From JBCBDX01 sp038529265 (GTDB taxonomy: Bacteria; Pseudomonadota; Alphaproteobacteria; Rhizobiales; Rhizobiaceae): a DNA stretch of 64,000 nt. Below the pieces are notes generated by a model that saw nothing but the letters and a program-made list of their open reading frames with translations, searched no databases and was not told the DNA's origin. The translations under genes were made by a program, and so were the position numbers. Location: positions 62,001 to 126,000 of the forward strand of contig JBCBDX010000008.1 of the NCBI GenBank assembly GCA_038529265.1, given 5' to 3'. Shown here one piece after another: positions 34,620 to 42,939 of the stretch (position 1 is the first letter of the stretch; each line of letters begins with the position of its first letter).

Positions 34620-34981
34620 GCAGCCAAGGCCTGTTTAACAGCGCCGCGTATGTCCACGAGAGAAAACGGTTTTGATACGACGTCGATGATGATTTTGGAT
34701 AGATCCGAGGCACGTTCGCGCTGTTCGGCATAACCGGTCATCAGAAGAATGCGGATATCAGGGAAATCCTTGACGGCGCATTTTGCCATCTCGATGCCGT
34801 CCATGGCGGGCATGCGAATATCGGACAATACCAGATCAAATTGCCCATCTTCTTCGATGAGCGTTTCAAGCGCAGTATCGCCGTCATCTGCCGTTTCAAT
34901 TGAGTGACCATCCATCGAAAGTGCGCGTGCCGTAAAGGTACGCACAGATGGATCATCATCAACAACTAAAATACGCGCCAT
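34616..34981 (-). CDS. cpdR: Single-domain response regulator CpdR
   Basis: 121 residues, only a receiver domain. The acidic pocket is 'VVDDDPSV', the phosphoacceptor is Asp in 'LVLSDIRMPAMDG' near residue 52, and 'LLMTGYAEQ' and 'VSKPFSL' hold the conserved Thr and Lys. CpdR, unphosphorylated, brings ClpXP to the cell pole and primes it to degrade CtrA and other cell-cycle proteins. The position beside TIGR02302 and hpt fits the rhizobial order. It ends at the TIGR02302 stop, with which it overlaps. Confidence 0.9.
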   Translation of the reverse strand: MARILVVDDDPSVRTFTARALSMDGHSIETADDGDTALETLIEEDGQFDLVLSDIRMPAMDGIEMAKCAVKDFPDIRILLMTGYAEQRERASDLSKIIIDVVSKPFSLVDIRGAVKQALAA

Positions 34982-34983
34982 GA

Positions 34984-35532
34984 TCAGGCATCTCCTTTAA
35001 CAACGCCGACGAAGGGCAATTCTCGAAACGCGTGCGCCACGTCCATGCCGTAGCCCACCACAAAATGGTCGGGGCATTCAAAGCCAACAAAGTCTGCTTC
35101 GAGTGGCGTGGCAGCTTGGCGGCGTACGCTCTTGTCCAAGAGAACTGCGATCGCAGCTGATCGCGCCCCGCGCTCCAGCATCATGTTCTTTGCATGGGTC
35201 AGTGTTCGGCCTGATTCGAGAATGTCATCGATGAGAAGCACGTCACGGCCTTTGACGTCGGAATCGATGTCACGCAGTAGCTGAACTTTTCCTGGTTCAG
35301 TGCCTTTGCCATAGGTGGAAAGCATCAAGAATTCGACGCCTGGTTCCATGCCAACATCGTGCATTGCGCGGATCAGGTCAGCTGCAAAAATAAAAGAACC
35401 CTTTAGCACGGAGATGACAAGAAGGTCCTGATAGTCGCGGGCGGCGATCTCTTTTGCCAGTTCCAGATTACGGCGGGCAATTTGGGATCCGGAGTAAAGG
35501 ACTTCAATATCTTTGTTTCTGACGATGGGCAT
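34984..35532 (-). CDS. hpt: Hypoxanthine phosphoribosyltransferase
   Basis: 182 residues. The PRPP-binding signature 'DVLLIDDILESGRTL' is near residue 103, 'ISVLKGSFIFAADLIRAM' is the N-terminal conserved strand, and 'DHFVVGYGMDVAHAFRELP' the C-terminal one, as in Hpt. Salvages hypoxanthine (and often guanine) to the nucleotide. It lies 2 bp upstream of cpdR and 8 bp downstream of the zinc-ribbon-family remnant, all on the minus strand, so a shared transcript is likely. Confidence 0.94.
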   Translation of the reverse strand: MPIVRNKDIEVLYSGSQIARRNLELAKEIAARDYQDLLVISVLKGSFIFAADLIRAMHDVGMEPGVEFLMLSTYGKGTEPGKVQLLRDIDSDVKGRDVLLIDDILESGRTLTHAKNMMLERGARSAAIAVLLDKSVRRQAATPLEADFVGFECPDHFVVGYGMDVAHAFRELPFVGVVKGDA

Positions 35533-35540
35533 GGGCGTGT

Positions 35541-35921
35541 CTAGATCCCTTCAAGGGTTATCGTCGGTTCTTTTCCAGCAAACTTGCCCGCAGGAATGCG
35601 TGTTGTGAAACCAAGGCTTTCATTGGCTTGAAGTAGTTCGCCCCGCGGAATTGTGTAGGTCACGGTCTGGCCGGTTGTTTCGTCGACAAAGCCTATCGCC
35701 AAACTGGGGACAATGCCGCCTTTGCCCGCAGCATTTATGTTGCCGCGAATGACCAGCACAGGCGTGCCCCGTGCTGTATCGATGCGGGTGGTTACATTGG
35801 ACAGTGAAAAGGCTGGTGTTCTTGGCACGCTTGCCATTTCGACAATTGGTCTTTCGTAAGAGTGAAAAAGCGCATGTCCTCCAGCAACATAAAAACTGAC
35901 GCAGGAAGCCAAGGTTGCCAC
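35541..35921 (-). CDS. Remnant of an MJ0042 zinc-ribbon-type membrane protein, start uncertain
   Basis: 126 residues from GTG 35921: a membrane helix followed by a beta-rich domain ('TPAFSLSNVTTRIDTARG', 'TPVLVIRGNINAAGKG', 'NESLGFTTRIPAGKF'). This domain resembles the C-terminal part of the zinc-ribbon (MJ0042 finger) proteins commonly encoded between hpt and ftsE in Rhizobiales. The frame stays open upstream to 36075 with a plausible basic stretch and the first half of the helix, but offers no ATG, GTG or TTG. An ATT at 36062 has GGAG 8 nt before it. The zinc-ribbon itself is missing. See findings. Confidence 0.65.
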   Translation of the reverse strand: MATLASCVSFYVAGGHALFHSYERPIVEMASVPRTPAFSLSNVTTRIDTARGTPVLVIRGNINAAGKGGIVPSLAIGFVDETTGQTVTYTIPRGELLQANESLGFTTRIPAGKFAGKEPTITLEGI

Positions 35922-36160
35922 AAAAGCAAAAACCGGGAGCGGCGTTGCATTACCGCGGCCGGCAACACGAGCTGCGCCCGTCTCCCTGCGACGCTTTTGT
36001 ACGAGCGCATCGGCGGTTAGGGTGACAAACTCTGCATCTTCGATGTCCGGCGAGCGGGAAATCGGTCTGGCTCCAACTGTTCATTACGATGCTATCATTA
36101 GATAAGGTTAACCAATGGTTTCCAGCGTGATCTTGATGCCGGGCGCAACGGGTCATAGGT

Positions 36161-36859
36161 GTGAAAAAGAGCGGTGCGGCGATTCGGAGCGGACGCAAAT
36201 TGATACAGTTCGATCATGTCGGTTTGCGTTATGGCCTGGAACAGGAAGTGTTGCGCGATGTCAGCTTTGACATACCAGCCCAGTCCTTCCAGTTTTTGAC
36301 GGGGCCTTCAGGTGCCGGCAAGACGTCACTACTGCGTTTGCTCTTCATGTCTTTGCGCCCCACGCGCGGGCAAATTCGGATCTTTGATCAAGACGTGCTG
36401 ACACTGCCCCGCGCTGATCTGCCAATCCTTCGTCGCCGGATCGGTGTGGTTTTTCAGGATTTTCGCCTGCTGAATCATATGACCATTTTTGAAAATGTAG
36501 CGTTGCCTCTTCGCGTTCGTGGCCAAACGGAAGAGATCTATCGCCGCGATGTGTTCGATCTGCTGGATTGGGTTGGACTTGGTGCAAAGGTCAATGCGCT
36601 GCCCCCGGTTTTATCAGGTGGGGAAAAACAGCGCGTCGCTATTGCGCGCGCGCTGATTGACCAACCGGAAATATTGTTGGCCGACGAGCCGACAGGCAAT
36701 GTTGATCCACAAATGGCCCGGCGCATTTTGCGCCTGTTTGTTGAGCTCAACCGCTTGGGCACCGCCGTTGTTATCGCCACGCACGATTTGGGATTAATGG
36801 ACCAAGTCAATGCGCGGCGGATGATCCTTTCACGGGGGCAATTGGACCTATATGACTGA
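36161..36859 (+). CDS. ftsE: Cell division ATP-binding protein FtsE
   Basis: 232 residues. Walker A 'GPSGAGKTSLLRL' near residue 48, signature 'LSGGEKQRVAIARAL', Walker B 'ILLADEPTGNVDP' and H-loop 'IATHDLGLM' are intact. FtsE with FtsX controls peptidoglycan amidases at the septum. 'VGLRYGLEQEVLRDVSF' is typical of the family. The start is GTG 36161; a TTG at 36199 (giving LIQFDHVG) would match shorter homologues better and cannot be excluded. Overlaps ftsX by 8 bp. Confidence 0.94.
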   Translation: MKKSGAAIRSGRKLIQFDHVGLRYGLEQEVLRDVSFDIPAQSFQFLTGPSGAGKTSLLRLLFMSLRPTRGQIRIFDQDVLTLPRADLPILRRRIGVVFQDFRLLNHMTIFENVALPLRVRGQTEEIYRRDVFDLLDWVGLGAKVNALPPVLSGGEKQRVAIARALIDQPEILLADEPTGNVDPQMARRILRLFVELNRLGTAVVIATHDLGLMDQVNARRMILSRGQLDLYD

Positions 36860-37805
36860 CACGAAGCCGGAATTGCCCGCTACGCGCCGCGCTGCGCCAA
36901 TTGTCCCGCCTGGTTCCATCGCTGGCCAGGCGTTGGCGACGTTGATTGCTATTATGTCGTTTCTCGCCTGTGTCACGGTAGGGGGTGTTTCTCTGGTACA
37001 ACAGAGTGCGGGAACATGGCAGAGCCAGATCTCGCGAGAAGCCACCATCCAGATTCGGCCCGCTAAAGGCTTTGACATTGAAACAGCACTCGTGGACGCA
37101 CGGGCTATAGCTGCTGCCTTTGATGGTGTGCGCGACGCGCGCATCATTGATGTCTCGGAGACCACAGCGCTGCTCGAGCCGTGGCTTGGTGGTGGTCTCG
37201 ATATAGAAGCATTGCCCCTGCCGCGCCTGGTGGTCATCACAATTGATGAAAGCAGCCCGCCTGATTTTTCGGCCATGGCTGCGGCCATTGAAGAAGCGGT
37301 TGATAACGCAACTCTGGATGATCATCGCACTTGGGTAGATCGCCTAATCTCCATGGCCCGCACCACTGTTTTTTTCGGCATTTGTGTATTGCTGCTGGTG
37401 TTGGCTGCTTTGCTTTTGACCGTTGTGTTTGCAACCCGTGGGGCGATGTCCAGCAACCATGAGGTCATAGAGGTTCTGCACTTTATCGGTGCCAGAGGCG
37501 GTTACATAGCGCGCCAGTTTGAACGGCGATTTTTCTTGGTTGGCCTTGCTGGCAGTACCATGGGCGCGCTTGCTGCGATTTTGCTTGGCTTTGCTGTCAG
37601 CGCTTGGGGCCGAGCTAATGTCACGACCGCCGAAGGTGAGCAGCTGGCCGCATTCTTTGGCGATTTTTCCATTCCAGTATCGGCTTATGCGGGCATATTG
37701 CTGGTGTTGGTGTCGGTATCATTTGCCACAGCTGCGACGACGCGTTGGACGGTCATTCGAACGCTTTATGAAATTGATGAGAAGCGTGCGGATCCGAGCC
37801 TTTAA
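36852..37805 (+). CDS. ftsX: Cell division protein FtsX
   Basis: 317 residues with four membrane helices: one near residue 35, then three in the C-terminal half ('VFFGICVLLLVLAALLLTVV', and helices near 230 and 270). The region between helices 1 and 2 is the periplasmic domain that binds amidase activators. The cytoplasmic loop 'NHEVIEVLHFIGARGGYIARQF' after helix 2 is the conserved FtsE-contact block. The start overlaps the end of ftsE, so the two are coupled. Confidence 0.93.
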   Translation: MTDTKPELPATRRAAPIVPPGSIAGQALATLIAIMSFLACVTVGGVSLVQQSAGTWQSQISREATIQIRPAKGFDIETALVDARAIAAAFDGVRDARIIDVSETTALLEPWLGGGLDIEALPLPRLVVITIDESSPPDFSAMAAAIEEAVDNATLDDHRTWVDRLISMARTTVFFGICVLLLVLAALLLTVVFATRGAMSSNHEVIEVLHFIGARGGYIARQFERRFFLVGLAGSTMGALAAILLGFAVSAWGRANVTTAEGEQLAAFFGDFSIPVSAYAGILLVLVSVSFATAATTRWTVIRTLYEIDEKRADPSL

Positions 37806-37850
37806 CAGTTCGAAAAGCCAACTTGGATTTCCCACTGTTCATTGGGTATT

Positions 37851-38540
37851 ATGATGAGTACCAAGGGCGCGATGCATGCAAAGATCATGACCGAGCAACC
37901 AACCAACAATACCAATGATCGATATCAGCGCTATGGACGCTTGGCGTTTGCCATATGTGCAATGACATTCGCGGGTGTCATATTCGGTTTTGTGCTGTTT
38001 GTGGCGCAGGTCAGAAGCTTTCAGGTGCCTGATGCTTCTGTTGAGGCAGATGGCATTGTGGTTCTGACGGGTGGAGTTGCCCGACTTGGCGCCGCGGCTG
38101 AGTTGCTACGCGAAGGGCGTGGCGGCAAATTGCTGATCAGCGGTGTGAATGAGAATACGTCCGCTGAGACCGTGAAAAGCCTGCTTTCGATCGACGACGC
38201 GATCTTTGACTGTTGCGTTGACTTGGATCGGGACGCACTGGACACAATTGGCAATGCGCGCGCTGCGCTACAGTGGGCTCTCCAGAATGAGTTTCGTACA
38301 ATATTGTGGGTCACCAACGATTATCACATGCAACGCAGTCTTTTGGAGATCAGCCGAATTGATGACGGGACCTTGTCGATAACGCCATATCCTGTCTCCA
38401 ACACTTCGGGTCCGACCAATAGCTGGGTCGCTTTCATGGACCGCTATCGTGTGCTTGCAGGTGAATATGCCAAATATCTGGTTGCCTTGGTTCGTACACG
38501 GCAGGTAAGCCGCGGTCTCGACACACTGTTCCAGTCTTGA
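37851..38540 (+). CDS. YdcF/SanA-like (DUF218) membrane protein
   Basis: About 229 residues. One membrane helix near residue 30-50 is followed by a DUF218 domain: 'VEADGIVVLTGGVARLGAAA', then 'GGKLLISGV' and 'TIGNARAALQWAL', then 'TILWVTNDYHMQRSLLE'. Members are thought to act in cell-envelope barrier function; the chemistry is unknown. Several in-frame starts exist (TTG 37842, ATG 37851, 37854, 37872, 37890); 37851 has GGG 5 nt upstream and is a guess. Lies between ftsEX and plsC, the usual rhizobial order. Confidence 0.85.
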   Translation: MMSTKGAMHAKIMTEQPTNNTNDRYQRYGRLAFAICAMTFAGVIFGFVLFVAQVRSFQVPDASVEADGIVVLTGGVARLGAAAELLREGRGGKLLISGVNENTSAETVKSLLSIDDAIFDCCVDLDRDALDTIGNARAALQWALQNEFRTILWVTNDYHMQRSLLEISRIDDGTLSITPYPVSNTSGPTNSWVAFMDRYRVLAGEYAKYLVALVRTRQVSRGLDTLFQS

Positions 38541-38550
38541 TGATGGCTCG

Positions 38551-39360
38551 ATGACCGCACTACGCTCAATTGTCTTCAATGTACTGTTTTACCTTTTGAA
38601 CGCAGTGCAAATGATTTTCTGGACACCGGTCTTTTTCGTAGCGCCGCGTTCATTTTGCTGGCGCATCGTGCATTGGTGGGCGAAATCGCTGACGTGGCTG
38701 ATGCGGGCGGTGGTTGGCACTGATTTCAAAGTGAGTGGTCTGGAAAACATTCCAGCAGGTGGGGCGATTATTGCTCCCAAACACCAGTCTGCTTGGGACA
38801 CCTTTGTGCTCCTGCCGTATGTACGTGACCCTGTTTACATTTTGAAACGTGAACTGATGTGGGTGCCGTTATTTGGTTGGTATGTGGCCCGTATGCGCAT
38901 GATACCGATTGATCGTGGGGCTCGCGACAAGGCGATTGCCAAAGTCAATGAAGGCGCACGTATCGAAATGGCCAAAGGCCGCCAGCTTATTATTTATCCA
39001 GAAGGGACGCGCCGGCCTCCAGGGGCAGAGCCAAAGTATAAATCGGGGATTGCTTACGTTTATTCTGAAACTGAAATGCCGGTTGTACCTGTTGCGCACA
39101 ATGCAGGTCTCTTCTGGCCCAAAACCAGCTTCATGCGCTACCCGGGCACATTTGAGCTCAAGTTCCTGGAACCGATTCCACCCGGTTTGTCACGTAGCGA
39201 GTTTATGGAGACCCTAGAGGAAAGACTGGAGACTGCTTCAGACGCGCTTCTCCTGGAGGCAGCCGACAAGGCGAACGCTCCACCCTTGTCTCCCACCACA
39301 CAAAAAAGGGTAGATGTGCTTCGTAATGCTGCTGGAAGAGCTCAGGCTTCCATGGCCTGA
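38551..39360 (+). CDS. plsC: 1-acyl-sn-glycerol-3-phosphate acyltransferase
   Basis: 269 residues. The catalytic HX4D motif is in 'APKHQSAWDTFVL' near residue 77, and the substrate-binding block 'IIYPEGTRRPPGAEP' near residue 150. An N-terminal hydrophobic segment anchors it at the inner membrane. It acylates lysophosphatidic acid to phosphatidic acid. Starts 10 bp after the YdcF-like gene. The last 19 bp overlap the 3' end of the convergent ChaC-like gene. Confidence 0.93.
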   Translation: MTALRSIVFNVLFYLLNAVQMIFWTPVFFVAPRSFCWRIVHWWAKSLTWLMRAVVGTDFKVSGLENIPAGGAIIAPKHQSAWDTFVLLPYVRDPVYILKRELMWVPLFGWYVARMRMIPIDRGARDKAIAKVNEGARIEMAKGRQLIIYPEGTRRPPGAEPKYKSGIAYVYSETEMPVVPVAHNAGLFWPKTSFMRYPGTFELKFLEPIPPGLSRSEFMETLEERLETASDALLLEAADKANAPPLSPTTQKRVDVLRNAAGRAQASMA

Positions 39361-39896
39361 CGTAGCCTGCTCTCGACGTCTTCCAGCCAGTGGTCACGTA
39401 TGCCTAACTCTCTTATGTGCGCTGACGTGTTGAGCACATAATCTTCGTTTGGGCCTGCTTTACCGACAGCACCGTAAACTTGTCTTACTGCTGTTTGCAC
39501 GTCGAGTTTCCCCGCATATTGCAAGTGCTGTTGATCGGCCACGTAAGTAACTGCAGGCTTCTTCTCACCGGTTTGCAATCTGATGGTCCCCACATGCTCC
39601 TTATAAACGTGAGTGATCAGCTCACGTTCATGTAGATACGCCATGGTGGCTTCGCGGTCGCCTTCGGCCACCTGATAGGCGATGCCAACGCAGGAGCCAC
39701 CGCGATCAAGCCCCATCACAAGGCCCGGTCTCTGCCGCGTGCCGCGATGTTCATAAGATGTGATGCATAACGCACGATGATAGCCGTAAAGCGTTGCCCG
39801 CATACGCTGAACAAACGGAAAATCGGGACGCCACATTAAAGAGGCATAGCCGAACACCCATAGTTCGGGCATATCCGAAACAGAGATCTTTTGCAT
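39342..39896 (-). CDS. ChaC-like gamma-glutamylcyclotransferase
   Basis: 184 residues. The family start 'WVFGYASLMWRPDF' (YGSL-like substrate-binding loop), 'GYHRALCITSYEHRGT' and the glutamate in 'AYLHERELI', the likely catalytic base, are present. ChaC enzymes cleave glutathione to 5-oxoproline and Cys-Gly. Overlaps plsC by 19 bp at the 3' end. Its start lies just upstream of the DUF2125 gene on the other strand, leaving 15 bp between start codons. Confidence 0.88.
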   Translation of the reverse strand: MQKISVSDMPELWVFGYASLMWRPDFPFVQRMRATLYGYHRALCITSYEHRGTRQRPGLVMGLDRGGSCVGIAYQVAEGDREATMAYLHERELITHVYKEHVGTIRLQTGEKKPAVTYVADQQHLQYAGKLDVQTAVRQVYGAVGKAGPNEDYVLNTSAHIRELGIRDHWLEDVESRLRQAMEA

Positions 39897-39911
39897 AAAA
39901 GGTGCGCTAGC

Positions 39912-40871
39912 ATGTCAGAGGCTGCTTCGAAACCCGCATATGACAGCGCCCGTCGCATCAAATGGCTTATGTTTGCCGTCTTGCTGTTTGTCGCTCTTTA
40001 CACGGGTGGGTGGTTTTTCGTTGCCAGCCGCGTAAACGAGGTTGTTCAAACCCGATTGGTCGAATTGCGCGCCGAAGGCATTGAAATAGATTGTCCTGAT
40101 CAGGATGTGCGCGGCTTTCCATTTCGAATGGGTGTTTTTTGCTCAGATTTTGATGTTTTAGCGGCAGCCGAAGGTTTGGTCATCGATGGGGGAGCATTGC
40201 GTTCCGCAGCTCAAGTCTATGATCCCACACGAGCCGTCGTTGAAATTGATGCACCTCTTCAAATTGATTTTAGCGGGGAAACCGTTCGTCTGGACTACTC
40301 GGTGGGTCAGGCGGTTGTTGAAGCACGATCACCTGGCCGCCGTGGGTTATCTGTCGAATTTACGGACGGCTCCGGTGAAGCTGACGATTTTACAACAAAA
40401 TGGGATCGGTTCACCGCCTTTTCGCGGGAGGCTGACGGCAATCTCGAAGTTGCCTTTCAAGGCGTTGGTTTGCAGACGGATGCCGCTGATGTGCCGCCGC
40501 TAAACGTTGACGCTGACGCAATTGTCATGGGCGCTTCCTATGAGACACGCAGCATAAGGGGCAAGGTGGGGACCCTTCGGCGGCTTGCCTTGCAGTTGAA
40601 TGAAGACCGCGGTTTGTTAGCGAGTGGGCCTTTTGCCGTGTCAGACGATGGCCTGGTGAATGCTGACCTCAACATACGGGTTGTTGATGTGCCCGGTATT
40701 GTGAATGACCTTCAAGCGACAGCGCCTAAGGTAGCATCAGCAATCAGTGGCTTCTTGAGCCTTCAACCGCTTGGTGGCGACAATGGTGACGAGGTGGAGT
40801 TTGCGGTCACCATCCGCGACGGGCAGGCGAAAATTGGCATAATTCCGTTAGGAACCCTACCGGTCTTTTAG
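39912..40871 (+). CDS. DUF2125-family membrane-anchored protein
   Basis: About 319 residues. One membrane helix ('WLMFAVLLFVALYTGGWFFV') near residue 20-40 is followed by a long extracytoplasmic beta-rich domain with 'DCPDQDVRGFPFRMGVFCS', the two-cysteine block typical of DUF2125 proteins in alphaproteobacteria. Function is unknown. ATG 39912 is preferred to the ATG at 39891 because AAAGGTG lies about 8 nt upstream and the shorter N-terminus fits a membrane anchor. Stop is 2 bp from the convergent tyrC stop. Confidence 0.85.
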   Translation: MSEAASKPAYDSARRIKWLMFAVLLFVALYTGGWFFVASRVNEVVQTRLVELRAEGIEIDCPDQDVRGFPFRMGVFCSDFDVLAAAEGLVIDGGALRSAAQVYDPTRAVVEIDAPLQIDFSGETVRLDYSVGQAVVEARSPGRRGLSVEFTDGSGEADDFTTKWDRFTAFSREADGNLEVAFQGVGLQTDAADVPPLNVDADAIVMGASYETRSIRGKVGTLRRLALQLNEDRGLLASGPFAVSDDGLVNADLNIRVVDVPGIVNDLQATAPKVASAISGFLSLQPLGGDNGDEVEFAVTIRDGQAKIGIIPLGTLPVF

Positions 40872-40873
40872 CG

Positions 40874-41797
40874 CTAAGACTTAGTTGTCGTTCGGCCAAA
40901 GTTCGGCAGGTCAACATCCTGCCCCGCTTCGATTATGGATTTACGGATATCGCGTGTTTTTGTGAAAATGGACTGTAAAGCCTCGCCATCGCTACGTCTT
41001 ATCGCAGCGCGCAAGGATGACAGGTCTTCAGAAAAGCGTGCCAGCATCTCCAAAATTGCATCCTTGTTGTGGAGGCAGACGTCGCGCCACATCACAGGAT
41101 CGGAAGCCGCCAATCTTGTAAAGTCGCGAAAGCCTGACGCGGAGTATTTGATCACATCGGCCTTAGAAACATCTTCGAATTCCGAAGCTGTAGCCACAAT
41201 ATTGTAGGATACCAATTGCGGTAGATGCGAGACGAGCGCCAGAACCTGGTCATGATGTTCCGGGTCCATTATCTCAATGTCCGAGCCGAGCGCTTTCCAA
41301 AAATCAGTCAGCTTTTGCAGTGCTTGCTGATCAATCTGCGTTGAAGGTGTGAGAATGCACCAACGACCTTCAAAAAGTGCAGCAAAGCCGGAATCAGGGC
41401 CTGAACGCTCGGTGCCCGCAATGGGGTGACCCGGAATGAAATGCACGTTGTTTGGCAGTTCTGGCTGCATTTGCGCAACGACAGAAGCCTTTGTGGATCC
41501 AACGTCTGTAACGATCGCGCCCGGTTGAAGGCTCCCAGCGATAGACCGAGCCACGGCACCACTGGCCCCTACTGGAACGCTTACGACGACGAGATCTGCC
41601 TGGGCGACCGCGGTGCTCGGGTTGTTTGTGTAACTGTCACCCAATGACAATTCCTGTGCACGCTTCAGCGTCGCTTCGCTGCGCGTTGAAATCGCAACAT
41701 GGTCCGCGAGTTTGTGCTGGCGGATCGCCTTGGCCAGAGACGATCCGATCAGGCCGATTCCGATCAGTGCAACTCTTTTAAAGTGAACAGGGGCCAA
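40874..41797 (-). CDS. tyrC: Prephenate/arogenate dehydrogenase
   Basis: 307 residues. The NAD(P)-binding motif 'ALIGIGLIGSSLAKAIR' is near the N-terminus, 'DVGSTKASVVAQM' and 'FIPGHPIAGTERSGP' are the catalytic His-containing blocks, and the helical C-terminal domain is complete. Makes the tyrosine precursor by oxidative decarboxylation. There is no in-frame ATG before the cofactor motif; TTG 41797, with GGGG about 11 nt upstream, is used. It follows hisC by 8 bp in a chorismate mutase-hisC-tyrC operon. Confidence 0.92.
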   Translation of the reverse strand: MAPVHFKRVALIGIGLIGSSLAKAIRQHKLADHVAISTRSEATLKRAQELSLGDSYTNNPSTAVAQADLVVVSVPVGASGAVARSIAGSLQPGAIVTDVGSTKASVVAQMQPELPNNVHFIPGHPIAGTERSGPDSGFAALFEGRWCILTPSTQIDQQALQKLTDFWKALGSDIEIMDPEHHDQVLALVSHLPQLVSYNIVATASEFEDVSKADVIKYSASGFRDFTRLAASDPVMWRDVCLHNKDAILEMLARFSEDLSSLRAAIRRSDGEALQSIFTKTRDIRKSIIEAGQDVDLPNFGRTTTKS

Positions 41798-41805
41798 AGC
41801 TTGAT

Positions 41806-42939
41806 TTAGCCCCGCTGTGCCATGAAGTTGCTCAGGGCTTCGACGACCCCTTCATTGGCTTCATCTGTTCCAATGCTCATGCGCAAAGCGTTGGGCAGTC
41901 CATAGGCGGTGACACGGCGCAAAACGAAACCGCGCGCCAACAGAAACTCATCTGCACCGGCCGCTGATTTGCCGCCCGTTTCTGGAAAATGGATCAAGAC
42001 AAAATTGCCGACGCTTGGCGTAACTCTAAGTCCGATTCCTTCCAGTGCGTCTGTGAGCTTGGGAAGCCAGCCATTATTGTGATCCACCGCGGCCTCCAGA
42101 TGTTTGCGATCACGCATGGAAGCTGCGGCAGCAGCAATAGCGCTTGCATTCACATTGAAGGGGCCGCGAACGCGGTTGATGGCGTCGACCACATGGGCCG
42201 GTCCATAAAGCCATCCAACCCGCAAGGCTGCCAAACCGTGCACTTTGGAGAATGTGCGCGTCATGACCACATTGTTGCTGGTCGAGACCAATTCGATGCC
42301 GGAGGCGTAGTCGTTCTTGCGAACATATTCTGCATAAGCAGCGTCGAGAACCAGTAACACATGTGGTGGCAATCCAGCGTGAAGCCGACGGACCTCTGCA
42401 TCGCTCAAGTAAGTTCCAGTTGGATTGTTGGGGTTTGCCAGAAACACCAGCTTTGTCCTTGGTGTTACCGCCGCCAGAATAGCGTCAACATTGGCGGTAT
42501 GTGCGCTTTCTTTGACTGATACAGGTGTGGCACCAGCTGCCATGATTTGAATCTTGTAAACAAGAAAACCGTGCTCAGTGAAAATTCCCTCATCACCGGC
42601 TGAAAGGTAAATCTGACACAGAAGGCCAAGGAGCTCGTCTGATCCGTTCGAGCAGACAATATTGGCTGGATTCAGCCCTTGCGTTTCAGCGATGGCATCA
42701 CGCAACTCGTTGGCGGAGCCGTCAGGGTAAATGGCGAGATTGTCAGCCAGACCACGATACGCCTCAATGGCAGCAGGGCTCGGACCAAGGGGCGTTTCGT
42801 TCGACGACAATTTATGTAGCTTTACACCCGGCGCAGCCTTGTCGCGCCCCGGTACATACGCTGCGATATCAAGAACGCCCGGTTTTGGCTGAGGAGTATT
42901 GACCATTGGAAAATCCGTTTCAGAACGCTGCTTAAACAT
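41806..42939 (-). CDS. hisC: Histidinol-phosphate aminotransferase
   Basis: 377 residues, a class I/II PLP aminotransferase. 'LSSNETPLGPSP' at the start, 'NPNNPTG' near the middle and the PLP lysine in 'TRTFSKVHGLAALRVGW' are intact. Position between chorismate mutase and tyrC suggests it also, or mainly, transaminates aromatic keto acids, as such HisC paralogues do. ATG 42939 lies in an 8-bp overlap (ATGTTTAA) with the end of the chorismate mutase gene. A second in-frame ATG at 42906 is possible. Confidence 0.93.
   Translation of the reverse strand: MFKQRSETDFPMVNTPQPKPGVLDIAAYVPGRDKAAPGVKLHKLSSNETPLGPSPAAIEAYRGLADNLAIYPDGSANELRDAIAETQGLNPANIVCSNGSDELLGLLCQIYLSAGDEGIFTEHGFLVYKIQIMAAGATPVSVKESAHTANVDAILAAVTPRTKLVFLANPNNPTGTYLSDAEVRRLHAGLPPHVLLVLDAAYAEYVRKNDYASGIELVSTSNNVVMTRTFSKVHGLAALRVGWLYGPAHVVDAINRVRGPFNVNASAIAAAAASMRDRKHLEAAVDHNNGWLPKLTDALEGIGLRVTPSVGNFVLIHFPETGGKSAAGADEFLLARGFVLRRVTAYGLPNALRMSIGTDEANEGVVEALSNFMAQRG

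Noticed and set aside
35950..36198. Cysteine-containing minus-strand frame ('CRVCHPNRRCARTK') as the missing zinc ribbon
   Set aside because: The order and spacing of cysteines do not match an MJ0042 finger (CxxC-n-CxxC), and the frame differs from the downstream domain.
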